From positions 1-35,106 of the forward strand of contig JAFAOS010000025.1 of the NCBI GenBank assembly GCA_019247515.1: a stretch of DNA of 35,106 nt, given 5' to 3'. This DNA comes from Chloroflexota bacterium. GTDB lineage: Bacteria; Chloroflexota; UBA6077; CF-72. Numbering within the stretch: the first letter of the stretch is position 1; the number at the start of each line of letters is the position of its first letter. The notes under the pieces are model-generated. The model searched no databases, had not been told where the DNA came from, and was given only the letters and a program-made list of their open reading frames with translations. Both the position numbers and the translations under genes were made by a program. Shown one piece after another: positions 1 to 7,689 of this stretch.

Positions 1-1440
1 ACTGAGCTTCGCCGCCGGTACTCCAGGGAAGGTGGCATACGTACCCTCGGCCGCTGACCCGGCGGCATCCACGAACGCGGCCTCGCCAAGACCGTCAGCA
101 CCCATCAGCTTGACATCGCTGTTGAGCGCGGCGCGCAGATCCTGCCACAACTTGCCCACGTTCTGGCCCTCGGTTCCACCGAAATACACCAGGCCTGGAT
201 TGGACTGCCGGACCTTGTCCGCGAGCAAGTGGTAGTCGCTGGCTGCCGGGTCGATCGCCTCCGGACCTCCGACAACTTGCAATCCTGTTTTGCTAGCTGT
301 CGACGAGAACGTGGCAGCGAGATTCTGGCCATAGACGCTGCCATCGTCGATGGCATAAACCTGGGTGACGCCAAGTTGTCTGGCGAATGCGGCCGCCGCG
401 GCGCCCTGCATGTCGTCGGTGGGTACCACGCGCGCAAAGTTGCGCGGGCAATCTGGGTAGTACATTTCAGGCTCGCCGGGCGCGTTGTACGCCGTCTGCT
501 TGGTCAGACCCGGGTATGTCGCCGCATAGGAAACCATCGCCAGCTGCGCGGGGCACAGGATTGGAATCGACGAACGCGCGAGTCCCGAGAGAGATGGCCC
601 GAGGTACACCAGGACATTCGGGTCGTTGACCGCCTGATTCGCGTTGGCGGCTTCGCTCGGCGTATCCGGGGAACCCCTGGCGCCACCCGAGTTGCTCAGG
701 TCCTCCAGGGACACGGTGGTGTTGCCGACCACATAGTGGTGATCCTCGAGCGCCATCTCGTAGGCCCTGATGACCATGTCCGTCTGCGCCTTGGCCAGGC
801 CGCCGCGCGCCAGGCTGGAGACGATCTTGATGCTGCCAGTCACAGAGGACGGCGCGGGGGCGGCCGGAGCCGCGGCGAACGGGGCCTCCCTTGCGAGCGA
901 TTCCGAATGGGCAGCCACCGGTGGCGCTGACTCGACAGACCCTCCCGCCCGTTGCGGCGGGCACTCGTCCAGGTGGAGAAACCGCTGACATTCTTCGAGC
1001 GTCCACCACCTCGTCAAGCGCGATTGAGCCAGCGCGGTGAGGTCATCAATCGGGACGACGTACGTCCGCACTGCCTGATCTGTTCTGACCACCAGCTGAC
1101 GGCCATCTGGAGTGAACACGAGGCTGTCAACGCCGTCGCCAACGTTCGCCGGCGGTAGAGCGAGCAACTCCCGGCCGGTGCTCGCGTCCCACACTTGCAC
1201 GGACCCGTCGCGGCTGCCAGATGCAATTCGCTGCCCGTCCGGGCCAAACACCGCACCGGCGACCGTACCGGTGTGGCTTTGTATCGTGAGCGCATCCGCG
1301 CCGCTGGCGGCATCCCAGACGCGAATGGTTCCGTCACGACTGGCGGTCACCAGGCGTTTGCCATCCGGGCTGAAGGCAACACTCCAGACCGCGTTGGCAT
1401 GACCGGCGAGTGTCAGTAGAGACTGGCCGGTACGCGCGTC
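1..1440 (-). pseudogene. Continuation of the same frame: last WD40 repeats plus type-1 periplasmic-binding domain (Peripla_BP_6), cut by the left edge
   Basis: Reading on in the same frame past the TGA gives 480 codons with no further stop. It begins DARTGQSLLTLAGHANAVWS, which completes the interrupted repeat, followed by about three more WD40 repeats. Next comes a closing segment RLTRWWTLEECQRFLH (about 975-1020), which I recognise as a common end of bacterial WD40 arrays. A Pro/Ala-rich linker (about 845-945) leads to a binding-protein domain of the branched-chain amino-acid receptor family (about 1-840) with motifs ANANQAVNDPNVLVYLG, YPGLTK, RVVPTDDMQGAA and DPAASDYHLLADKVR. There is no separate start codon context or signal peptide for this domain, so it belongs to the upstream gene. 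Either the TGA is a lesion or sequence error, or it is read through. The 3' end lies outside the window. Confidence 0.85.
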
Positions 1441-1443
1441 TCA
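1441..1443 (-). other. In-frame TGA replacing an expected TGG (Trp) codon
   Basis: The minus strand reads CGC GTG TGA GAC GCG CGT. Neighbouring repeats have GTG TGG GAC at the same place, for example near 1315 and 1195. A single G-to-A change explains the stop. Coding quality is the same on both sides. Confidence 0.85.
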
Positions 1444-4400
1444 CACGCGGACGTTGTCGGTATGCCCTTCGCTCGCGGTCGCGAGCTGCGCTGCGTCCGG
1501 ACTGAACGCGACGCTGGTCAACGCGTCAGACTGGCCCGAAAGTCCGAACAGCTCGGTACCGGAAGCCACGTCCCACAGCTTGACTGTCCTGTCCACGCTG
1601 GCGCTGGCCAGGCGCGTCCCATCAGGGGTGAATGCCACCGCGACGACGCCGTCCGAGTGACCGCCGCCCGTCCACTCGAGATCGCCGGTTGTGGCGTCCC
1701 ACACGCGTACGTTGCGATCCGCGCTCCCGGTGGCGACCCGAGCGCCGTCCGGGCTGATAGCAGCCCCCCAGACCTGGCCGGTGTGGCCGCCAACCGAGAG
1801 CACGGGCTGGCCAGTTCGTGCGTCCCACAAGGTGGCTGTCCCATCCCACAGGCCGGCGAAAATGCGTCCCGCGTCATGGCTCGTCGCAATCTGGCCAAGG
1901 AGTGGCGCATCTCGCAATCGTGTGGGAAATGACGCGAGTGCTCCCGGCGTGGTTACCGTGAGCAGCTCATGTGGTGGACTGAGGTCCCAGACTTTAGCGG
2001 TACCGTCCCAGCTGGCGGTCGCCAGACGCTGGCCATCCGGGCTGAAAGCGACCCGGTCGACGGGTCCGGTGTGGCCAGCCAACGCCACCAGCTCGCGGCC
2101 GGTCTGAGCATCCCATAGCCTGGCTGTCTGGTCCACGCTGGCCGTCGCCAGACGGGCGCTATCCGGACTGAACGTCGCGTCGAGGATCTGGAGTGGGTGA
2201 CCGACGATGTTCACAACTGGCGCGCCCGTGCCGGTCCACCACACCTGCGCGCCGGTCTCGGTCGTGGCGGCCACGCGCGTGCCGTCGGCAGTGAAGGCGA
2301 CAGCGTGGGAAGTCGCGCCGGTCGGCGGTGGGATCCAGCTGCGCACCAGGCGTGGCGGTTGGCTCGATAGGTCCCAGAGGTCCACCTGTCCCAGCGGATT
2401 AATGGTCGCCAGACCGCCGCCATCTGGAGTAAACGCCAGATCCAGGGGCACGGCGCTCTCGCCAACCGTTCCGGGTCGAAACATCAGTTGGGCTTGCCCC
2501 GTCTCGGTGTTCCACAGGCTCACGGTTCCGTCGAGACTGCTGGTCGCGAGCAGCTTGCCGTCCGGACGGAACGCAAGACGCTCGACCTCTCGGGTCTGGC
2601 CCGTGAGCAGCAGGCGCTGGCGGCCCGTGGCGCCATCCCAGATTCTCGCCGTATGGTCATCGCCCGCGGTTGCGATTGAAGTCCCACTGGGGCCGAAGGC
2701 GATCGCGTTGACCGCGCCGTCATGACCCTTCAGCATCAGCTCCAGCTGGCCTGAGCTGGCGCTCCACACTCTGGCGGTGCCATCCTCGCCGGCGGTCGCA
2801 AGATGCTGCCCATCGGGGCTGAACCCGACTGACAGGACTTTGCCAGTGTGCCCGACGAGGGTCAGCTGGGCCCGCAGGAGCGGAAGCACTCGGTGGAGCG
2901 CGTCCTCCGCTTCAGCCGTCCAGGTCCCATCGACACTGTGCGTTGCGTCGACAGCTCCCAGAGCCAGCAACGCCGCGCGCTCCGGATCGACACTCAGATT
3001 GGTAAGCGCCGCGGCGGACAGTTCACGTGCGATGGCCCCGCGTGCGTCGGCCTGAGCGTGGATGGCCAGCTCGCGTGAGGTGTTACCCAAGAAGACCGCC
3101 GCACCCGCCATGGACAGGGCGAGCGCAAACGCAACGCCGAGGAGCAGTGCCCGCTGGCGGAGCAGGCTGGCAGCCGATCGCTGCTCGTCCGCGCGACGCT
3201 GCTGTTCGTCCGCACGCTCCCGCTCGGCTTCGGCTTTCCGCTGTTCGGCTTGCGCAAGTTGACGCGCCGCCTGGAGCTCTCGCTGGCGTTGGGCTTCGAG
3301 CCGGCTGGCTTCGTCTCTGGCTGCCCGTGTCGCCGCATCGAGAAATGCACGCTCGAGGGAGCTCAGATCGTCGACGTGTTCGTCTGCCCACTCGACGGCC
3401 TGGGTGAGCCGAGCGCCGCGATACAGACTGTCCGCGTCGCCGCCAAGCCGTTGCCATTCCCGCGCGGCCGCGTCCAACTGGCGCTGAAGCCTCAAGCTAG
3501 CGCGCTCTTCGGCCAGCCACTCGCGCAAGCGCGTCCATTCGCGAATAAGCGCCTCGTGCGCGACTTCCGCCGTGCTGTTGCCAAGCGTCACGAGCCTCGC
3601 ATCCGCAAGGACGCCGAGGACAGCCCGCACCTCCGAGTCTTCGTCTGGACTGCGGACGAGCTCGTCGAGCGTCGCCCGCCGTCGGGTGTCCTGCGTACCC
3701 TCGCCGAGCTCGGTCAGCGCCAGGAACACACGCCGAGCGATCGCGCGCTGGTCGACGGTCAACCGGTCGGCGAAGACGCTCTCCGCCGTCTGGGCGATCG
3801 CGCCCTGAACGCCGCCGGCGGCGGTGTATCCGGCCAGCGTCATGCGCCTCCCGCGGCGGCGGAGCCATGTCTCGTGCAACGCGTGCGAGAGCAGCGGCAG
3901 GGAGCCTGGTTCGTCACCCACGTCGCGAAGCAGCAGCTCTACAAGGCCAGACTCGATCTCCCAGTTGCCGTGCGCGGCCGGACCTTCGATCGCCTGTCGC
4001 AGCTCACTGGCGCCGAGCGCTCCAACGTATTCCTGGTGTTGGGCGACTGCCTCGCGCAGCGTTGGATACTGCGCACACTGGGCGTAGAAGTCGGCGCGCA
4101 AGGCGATGACCACACGCGTGGACAGACCTGCGTCGGTAGCAGCGATGATGTTCTCGGCGAAGGCTTCGCGCTCGAACGGGTCCTGGCACAGCGTGAACAA
4201 TTCCTCGAACTGGTCGACGACCAGGACGACGGACGGCCACTGTTTCCTCTTGATAAGGCGGCGCAGGCCGTGTGGATCGCGGCTGAGCTCCTCGAGCAGG
4301 GCCTCGCGCTCGCCGTTTGAGCCAAGACTGGCGGCCAGCGAGTCGATCGGGTGGCGCGTCGGGGTCAAGATGTGGACAGCGGACTGCGTTCGCCTGAGCG

Positions 4401-5337
4401 CCGGCGCCAGGCCAGCGCGCACAACCGACGATTTCCCTGAACCCGAAGCTCCGAGTACCGCCAGAAACGGCTCGCCATCTAGCCGCGCCAGCAGCCGCGC
4501 AGTGAGGCGTTCGCGCCCGAAGAAGCGGTCGGCGTCGCCTTCGTCGAAAAAGCGGAGGCCCTGAAATGGAGGATCGCCAGCGGCCGGCGCATCGGTGTCC
4601 ACGGCTGTCGGGAGCACGACGGTGGCCTCGCCGTCGTCCTGTCGGAGCCGCTCGTACAGCCGCCGTGTCTGGATCGACGGCTCCACTCCGAGCTCGTTGA
4701 ACAACGCCTCGCGGCAGCGCTGGTAGACCGCCGCCATGCGGGCTCGATCGCCGAGCTCGGCATGGGCTCGCATCAGCGCGCGATAGCCAGGCTCGGGCGC
4801 GTGGCCGAGGGCCACCCAGCGCTCTCCCCATTCGAGCACGGCTGACCAGCGCCGCTCGTCGACCAGCCGCTCGAGTGCTCGCTGCATCTTGTGCTGGAAC
4901 ACTGCCTCGAGGCGTTCACGCTCGAGCGTGACCCAATCGTCGTAGAAGCCGGGTAGCAGCGGGCCGCGATAGACCGAGAGCGCCTCGAGCTGCTCCTGCA
5001 ACCCGTCGGCGTCGCGCGTGAGCACGGCGGCATCGAGCCAGAAGTCCGCGCCCGCATTGAACGAGACGGCGAACTCGTCGGTGAGCAGATATGGCGCTAC
5101 CGCTTCCTTCAGCTCAATCGCCTTGCGCAGGCGCCACAGCGCGTGGCGCAGGTTGCTGCGGGCGTTGTCCTCGTCCGCGTCTGGCCAGAACAAGCCGGCC
5201 AGCTTCTCACGCCGATGGGCGATTCCGGCATTCAGCGTCAGATACGCCAGAAGCGACTGGGCCGGGCGCGACGCCAGTAGCACGACTGTGTCATCCAGCC
5301 GCACCTCAAAGCTCCCCAGCAGTCGTAATTCGAGCAT
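1441..5337 (-). CDS. BTAD / nSTAND1 NTPase / WD40 membrane-anchored regulator, part before an in-frame TGA
   Basis: 1298 residues from the ATG at 5337. A GTG at 5394 would add 19 residues, but the start MLELRLLGSFEV is typical of BTAD regulators. Visible domains: OmpR-type winged helix (about 1-90), BTAD helical repeats (about 96-235), and an nSTAND1-type P-loop NTPase (about 256-600) with Walker A GASGSGKSS at 296-304 and Walker B VVLVVDQFEELF at 370-381. An Arg/Glu/Gln-rich coiled coil (about 670-725), one membrane helix (about 728-750) and WD40 repeats from about 828 follow. The order predicts cytoplasmic DNA-binding and NTPase parts and extracytoplasmic propellers. The frame stops at TGA 1441-1443, inside a repeat, where the W of the WDxRTG motif is expected. 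The same frame then stays open to the window edge. Family knowledge: BTAD proteins act as transcription activators and STAND NTPases as signal switches. The target genes are unknown. Confidence 0.9.
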   Translation of the reverse strand: MLELRLLGSFEVRLDDTVVLLASRPAQSLLAYLTLNAGIAHRREKLAGLFWPDADEDNARSNLRHALWRLRKAIELKEAVAPYLLTDEFAVSFNAGADFWLDAAVLTRDADGLQEQLEALSVYRGPLLPGFYDDWVTLERERLEAVFQHKMQRALERLVDERRWSAVLEWGERWVALGHAPEPGYRALMRAHAELGDRARMAAVYQRCREALFNELGVEPSIQTRRLYERLRQDDGEATVVLPTAVDTDAPAAGDPPFQGLRFFDEGDADRFFGRERLTARLLARLDGEPFLAVLGASGSGKSSVVRAGLAPALRRTQSAVHILTPTRHPIDSLAASLGSNGEREALLEELSRDPHGLRRLIKRKQWPSVVLVVDQFEELFTLCQDPFEREAFAENIIAATDAGLSTRVVIALRADFYAQCAQYPTLREAVAQHQEYVGALGASELRQAIEGPAAHGNWEIESGLVELLLRDVGDEPGSLPLLSHALHETWLRRRGRRMTLAGYTAAGGVQGAIAQTAESVFADRLTVDQRAIARRVFLALTELGEGTQDTRRRATLDELVRSPDEDSEVRAVLGVLADARLVTLGNSTAEVAHEALIREWTRLREWLAEERASLRLQRQLDAAAREWQRLGGDADSLYRGARLTQAVEWADEHVDDLSSLERAFLDAATRAARDEASRLEAQRQRELQAARQLAQAEQRKAEAERERADEQQRRADEQRSAASLLRQRALLLGVAFALALSMAGAAVFLGNTSRELAIHAQADARGAIARELSAAALTNLSVDPERAALLALGAVDATHSVDGTWTAEAEDALHRVLPLLRAQLTLVGHTGKVLSVGFSPDGQHLATAGEDGTARVWSASSGQLELMLKGHDGAVNAIAFGPSGTSIATAGDDHTARIWDGATGRQRLLLTGQTREVERLAFRPDGKLLATSSLDGTVSLWNTETGQAQLMFRPGTVGESAVPLDLAFTPDGGGLATINPLGQVDLWDLSSQPPRLVRSWIPPPTGATSHAVAFTADGTRVAATTETGAQVWWTGTGAPVVNIVGHPLQILDATFSPDSARLATASVDQTARLWDAQTGRELVALAGHTGPVDRVAFSPDGQRLATASWDGTAKVWDLSPPHELLTVTTPGALASFPTRLRDAPLLGQIATSHDAGRIFAGLWDGTATLWDARTGQPVLSVGGHTGQVWGAAISPDGARVATGSADRNVRVWDATTGDLEWTGGGHSDGVVAVAFTPDGTRLASASVDRTVKLWDVASGTELFGLSGQSDALTSVAFSPDAAQLATASEGHTDNVRV

Positions 5338-5496
5338 TGGGCCGTTCGCGCGGCCAGTATGCCATCCGATTCGCAGGAATGCGCCCGCGAACACGCTCCG
5401 TAAACGCCTCCGGACACGATCCGCAAAGCGTCCGAGCTCAGGATGGCGGGGAGATCGGGCTCATCAAGAAACCTTGCCTGATCCGAGGAGTTCTCG

Positions 5497-5799
5497 ATGT
5501 CCATAGCGACGCCAGACGAGGAAGCAGTTGGTTCGAAGACATCCCGACTTCCGGGACGAGCGCGCATGCCGTTTGACGTATTTGGTGCGTTGGCCGTGGG
5601 TGTCGCGGCGGCGGGGCTCGTAAGCACGGTCGTGTTTCTTCGACCGGACCCGGCTGCCGTGCCCCAAACAGTTTCGGTGCCTCCGACCCGAGACCAGTGG
5701 TATCTGGATGCGCGGCCGCCGGCGGCGTGGTCAGTCGTGGGCGATCGGTGGTGGCAAGATGACGCCGCGCGCGACCGGTGGTACCTGGACAACCGATAG
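5497..5799 (+). CDS. Small single-pass membrane protein with repeated (R/G)DxWxxD motifs
   Basis: 100 residues. A strong ribosome-binding site (GAGGAG) lies about six bases before the ATG. One membrane helix spans about 26-48. The C-terminal half carries three spaced copies of an aromatic-acidic motif: RDQWYLD at 65-71, GDRWWQD at 82-88 and RDRWYLD at 92-98. I do not recognise the family. The gene is divergent from the giant regulator, with about 160 bp between the two starts, so it is a possible target or accessory of that regulator; that link is inference. A perfect hairpin begins at the stop codon. Confidence 0.7.
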   Translation: MSIATPDEEAVGSKTSRLPGRARMPFDVFGALAVGVAAAGLVSTVVFLRPDPAAVPQTVSVPPTRDQWYLDARPPAAWSVVGDRWWQDDAARDRWYLDNR

Positions 5800-5818
5800 C
5801 GCGGCGAAGACGCCGCGC
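5799..5818 (+). terminator. Perfect 8-bp GC hairpin at the end of the small membrane protein gene
   Basis: GCGCGGCG, loop AAGA, CGCCGCGC, starting on the last base of the stop codon. There is no T-run after it, so a classical intrinsic terminator is not proven. It could also protect the mRNA 3' end. Confidence 0.5.
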
Positions 5819-5820
5819 CT

Positions 5821-6251
5821 CATGTTGCACACGCGATGTCCAGGGCGTACGACGCCACCGTCTGCTCGAGGGTCATACTCGCCCGCCCCGGCAGCCGCGC
5901 GCGTGATGGCCAGAAAATCGCGACGCTCGACCTGTTCGACACTGCTCTGGTGTTGCTCGCCGGAGCTACGGGCTCGGGATGGTGTTCGGGCGCCTGAGCA
6001 CGCGGCAACCGGTCTGGGTGTGCCGCTGCGGTCCGTACGTGATAGGTCCGGAGGGCCCCCTGGTGGACTCCTGTGGCGAGTGGCCAAACCTGTATGGCGT
6101 TCGATCGAACGGAGCGGTGCTCGTGCGACCCGATGGCCACGTCGCGTGGCGCACCTCGACCTGGGTCGAGTGTGTGCCACAACCAGATGAATGGCATCCT
6201 CTGCCAGCTATTGTCACGCCGATAGCTCCGGGTCGGCGAGCACGCCTCTGA
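5821..6251 (+). pseudogene. Remnant of the C-terminus of a PheA/TfdB-type FAD-dependent aromatic monooxygenase
   Basis: Three overlapping frames together spell the C-terminal thioredoxin-like tail of this family. Frame one (about 5821-5985) gives RPGSRARDGQKIATLDLF and then VLLAGATGSGW. Frame two (about 5990-6040) gives AATGLGVPLRSVRD. Frame three (about 6041-6251) gives GPLVDSCGEWPNLYGV and GAVLVRPDGHVAWR. The RPGSRA, TLDLF and VLVRPDGHVAWR signatures are characteristic. At least two frameshifts separate them, and the FAD-binding two-thirds of the enzyme is absent. It is a decayed fragment with no functional start. Confidence 0.75.
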
Positions 6252-6383
6252 CGTGCCGCAGCTGTTCGATGTGGGCCTGCACGGACATGAGCGGCCAAGT
6301 GGCGATCTTCACGTATTCCTCCAGAGGGCGATGGATTCGCAATCGAGCGATAGATAGAAGACGATCCAGTATCCCTTGGCCAT
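6252..6383 (-). pseudogene. Possible remnant of a DUF1330-like protein
   Basis: From the ATG at 6383 the frame begins MAKGYWIVFY, which matches the usual start of DUF1330 proteins, but stops after 24 codons. A second frame gives YRSIANPSP and a third LEEYVKIA, the continuation expected in this family, so two small frameshifts are likely. The remaining tail (HIEQLRHVRGVLADPELSA, then stop) does not clearly match. Short and degenerate, so the family call is tentative. Confidence 0.4.
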
Positions 6384-6450
6384 GCTCCTGAGCCTACCCG
6401 ACGACCTCGGCGGCTCATCCATGAGAGGCATGGCTCCCGAAGAGCGCCGA

Positions 6451-6660
6451 TCAGTGCTTGAGCAAGTACCCAGCGACCCCACCGACCACCATAAGCCCGG
6501 CGGTGATAAGTCCCCAGCGCCATGCTTCGGGCGTGCCCAGCAAGCCCACGGGCGTCTCATCTCCGGCCGCCCGCGGGCGGAACAGATCGTAGGCGATGGC
6601 GAAAACGCACGCGAGCAGCATGCCGACGCCGACACCGGCCCAGAGACCGGTGCCGCCCAT
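6451..6660 (-). CDS. Small two-helix membrane protein
   Basis: 69 residues with two hydrophobic helices (about 5-26 and 49-66) joined by a short polar loop, ending GYLLKH. A ribosome-binding site GGAGAGG lies four bases before the ATG. The amino-acid pattern is clearly membrane-protein-like and unlike the overlapping plus-strand frame. Family not recognised. It lies upstream of the DUF1330-like remnant on the same strand. Confidence 0.6.
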   Translation of the reverse strand: MGGTGLWAGVGVGMLLACVFAIAYDLFRPRAAGDETPVGLLGTPEAWRWGLITAGLMVVGGVAGYLLKH

Positions 6661-6951
6661 GATGCCTCTCCACGTCGGACCCTCAAGGTCGCCGAGCCCC
6701 GGTGTGCGCCGCCGGAGCCGGGTGGCCGGCCCCCGCGCCGCCTGTCGGTGCGGTGCTCTTAGCCTGACATGCCGGCGGCGCGTGCACCACGCACGCTACC
6801 CGAACATTGCAGAGACAGTCCCTCATCTTGGCGCGGTGCCACCGCTCCCGGTCGAGACGACGCCTGAACTCACGAGTCGCGCGCGTGGGAACCGATCAAC
6901 CCAAACGCGCTCATGGCCGCGTTCAGTTAAGTGAAAGAAGGCGCATTCGAC
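6661..6951. other. Stretch without a recognisable gene
   Basis: About 290 bases between the small membrane-protein gene (minus) and the 40-residue ORF (plus). No coding frame with recognisable content, RNA gene or clear hairpin was seen. It probably holds the promoters of the two flanking small genes. Confidence 0.5.
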
Positions 6952-7074
6952 ATGACGCTCTTGCTGCTCTCCGGCGCAGTTGGCGGCTCGGTCCCAGTCG
7001 AGTTTTCAAATCCGATTGCCATGGCAGTCGGACTGGTCATCCTGCTGGGCGTATTCGTCTGGCTAAAGTCCTGA
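6952..7074 (+). CDS. Candidate 40-residue single-pass membrane peptide
   Basis: ATG at 6952, TGA at 7072-7074. A purine-rich AAGAAGG lies about ten bases upstream. The peptide has a polar middle (VPVEFSNP) and a strong C-terminal helix ending FVWLKS, a layout typical of very small membrane subunits. No homolog is recognised. Its length makes a chance ORF possible. Confidence 0.4.
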   Translation: MTLLLLSGAVGGSVPVEFSNPIAMAVGLVILLGVFVWLKS

Positions 7075-7175
7075 CTGACCGCCGCCAGCAGGTGCCCGTC
7101 CAGGACCAACATCGAGCGCATCGGTCCTCAGGCGTCATTTGCTTCAGCTGGTGATCGCTGAGGGGGCGCGGGGGC

Positions 7176-7415
7176 TTACCGCTGGGCGCGCCCGGTTGTG
7201 CTGACCACGTTTGGGCCGTTCGCAGGTAGCCGCGACGACGCGGCGCGTCGGGCGAGGCCAACCCCGAAGACCAGCGCGCCGGCGCCGAAGGCGAATCCAG
7301 CACCCCACGCGACACCACGCGCCAGCGCCCCGCCAACGCCAAATGGGCTACCGAGCGCGCTACCAAGCGCCTCCTCGCCGAGCATTTCCGTGAAGACTTC
7401 GAGCATGCCGTCCAT
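7176..7415 (-). CDS. Small Gly/Ala-rich membrane-associated protein
   Basis: 79 residues from the ATG at 7415 (MDGMLEVFTEMLGEE). A longer frame reaches 7481, but the extra residues look non-coding. An amphipathic N-terminus is followed by a Gly/Ala-rich hydrophobic stretch (about 25-52) and a basic tail. Family not recognised. No strong ribosome-binding site is visible. Confidence 0.45.
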   Translation of the reverse strand: MDGMLEVFTEMLGEEALGSALGSPFGVGGALARGVAWGAGFAFGAGALVFGVGLARRAASSRLPANGPNVVSTTGRAQR

Positions 7416-7439
7416 GGTCTCAATTATCCATCCCCCGCG

Positions 7440-7660
7440 TCCGTTCGGCGCGGCCCGGCATTGCAAGCGCCTGCTCGGCACGACGCGGCAAGAAGCCTCC
7501 GACTACAGGACCGCGAGCCCCTACCTGTCGGAAGCGCTCTCGTTATTCCGCGATCTCCGTGATCGCCGTGGCGCGGCCGACGCACTGGCATGCCCGGCTC
7601 GCGTGCATGTTCGCCAGAAACGGCGCAACATAGTGGAAAAGCTGTCGTTGACGCCAGACG
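7440..7660 (+). pseudogene. Remnant of a TPR segment from a LuxR/STAND-type regulator
   Basis: One plus-strand frame contains SEALSLFRDLRDRRGAADAL preceded by SDYRTASPYL. This corresponds to the TPR helix pair seen as GDYxxAxxLLEESLALFRELGDRRGIADAL in large ATP-dependent regulators. No start codon, NTPase or DNA-binding domain is present, and similarity ends after about 60 residues. The conserved glycine of GDY is replaced and the flanks are degenerate, so this is a fossil. Confidence 0.55.
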
Positions 7661-7689
7661 TGATTTCCACCATCCGCCGCTCTTTGCCC

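Noticed and set aside
467..1009. 180-codon minus-strand ORF
   Set aside because: It is a shadow of the real minus-strand frame, which encodes a clear binding-protein domain one base out of register.
3250..4320. 356-codon plus-strand ORF opposite the NTPase region
   Set aside because: Antisense shadow in GC-rich DNA; no recognisable domain, while the minus strand has Walker motifs.
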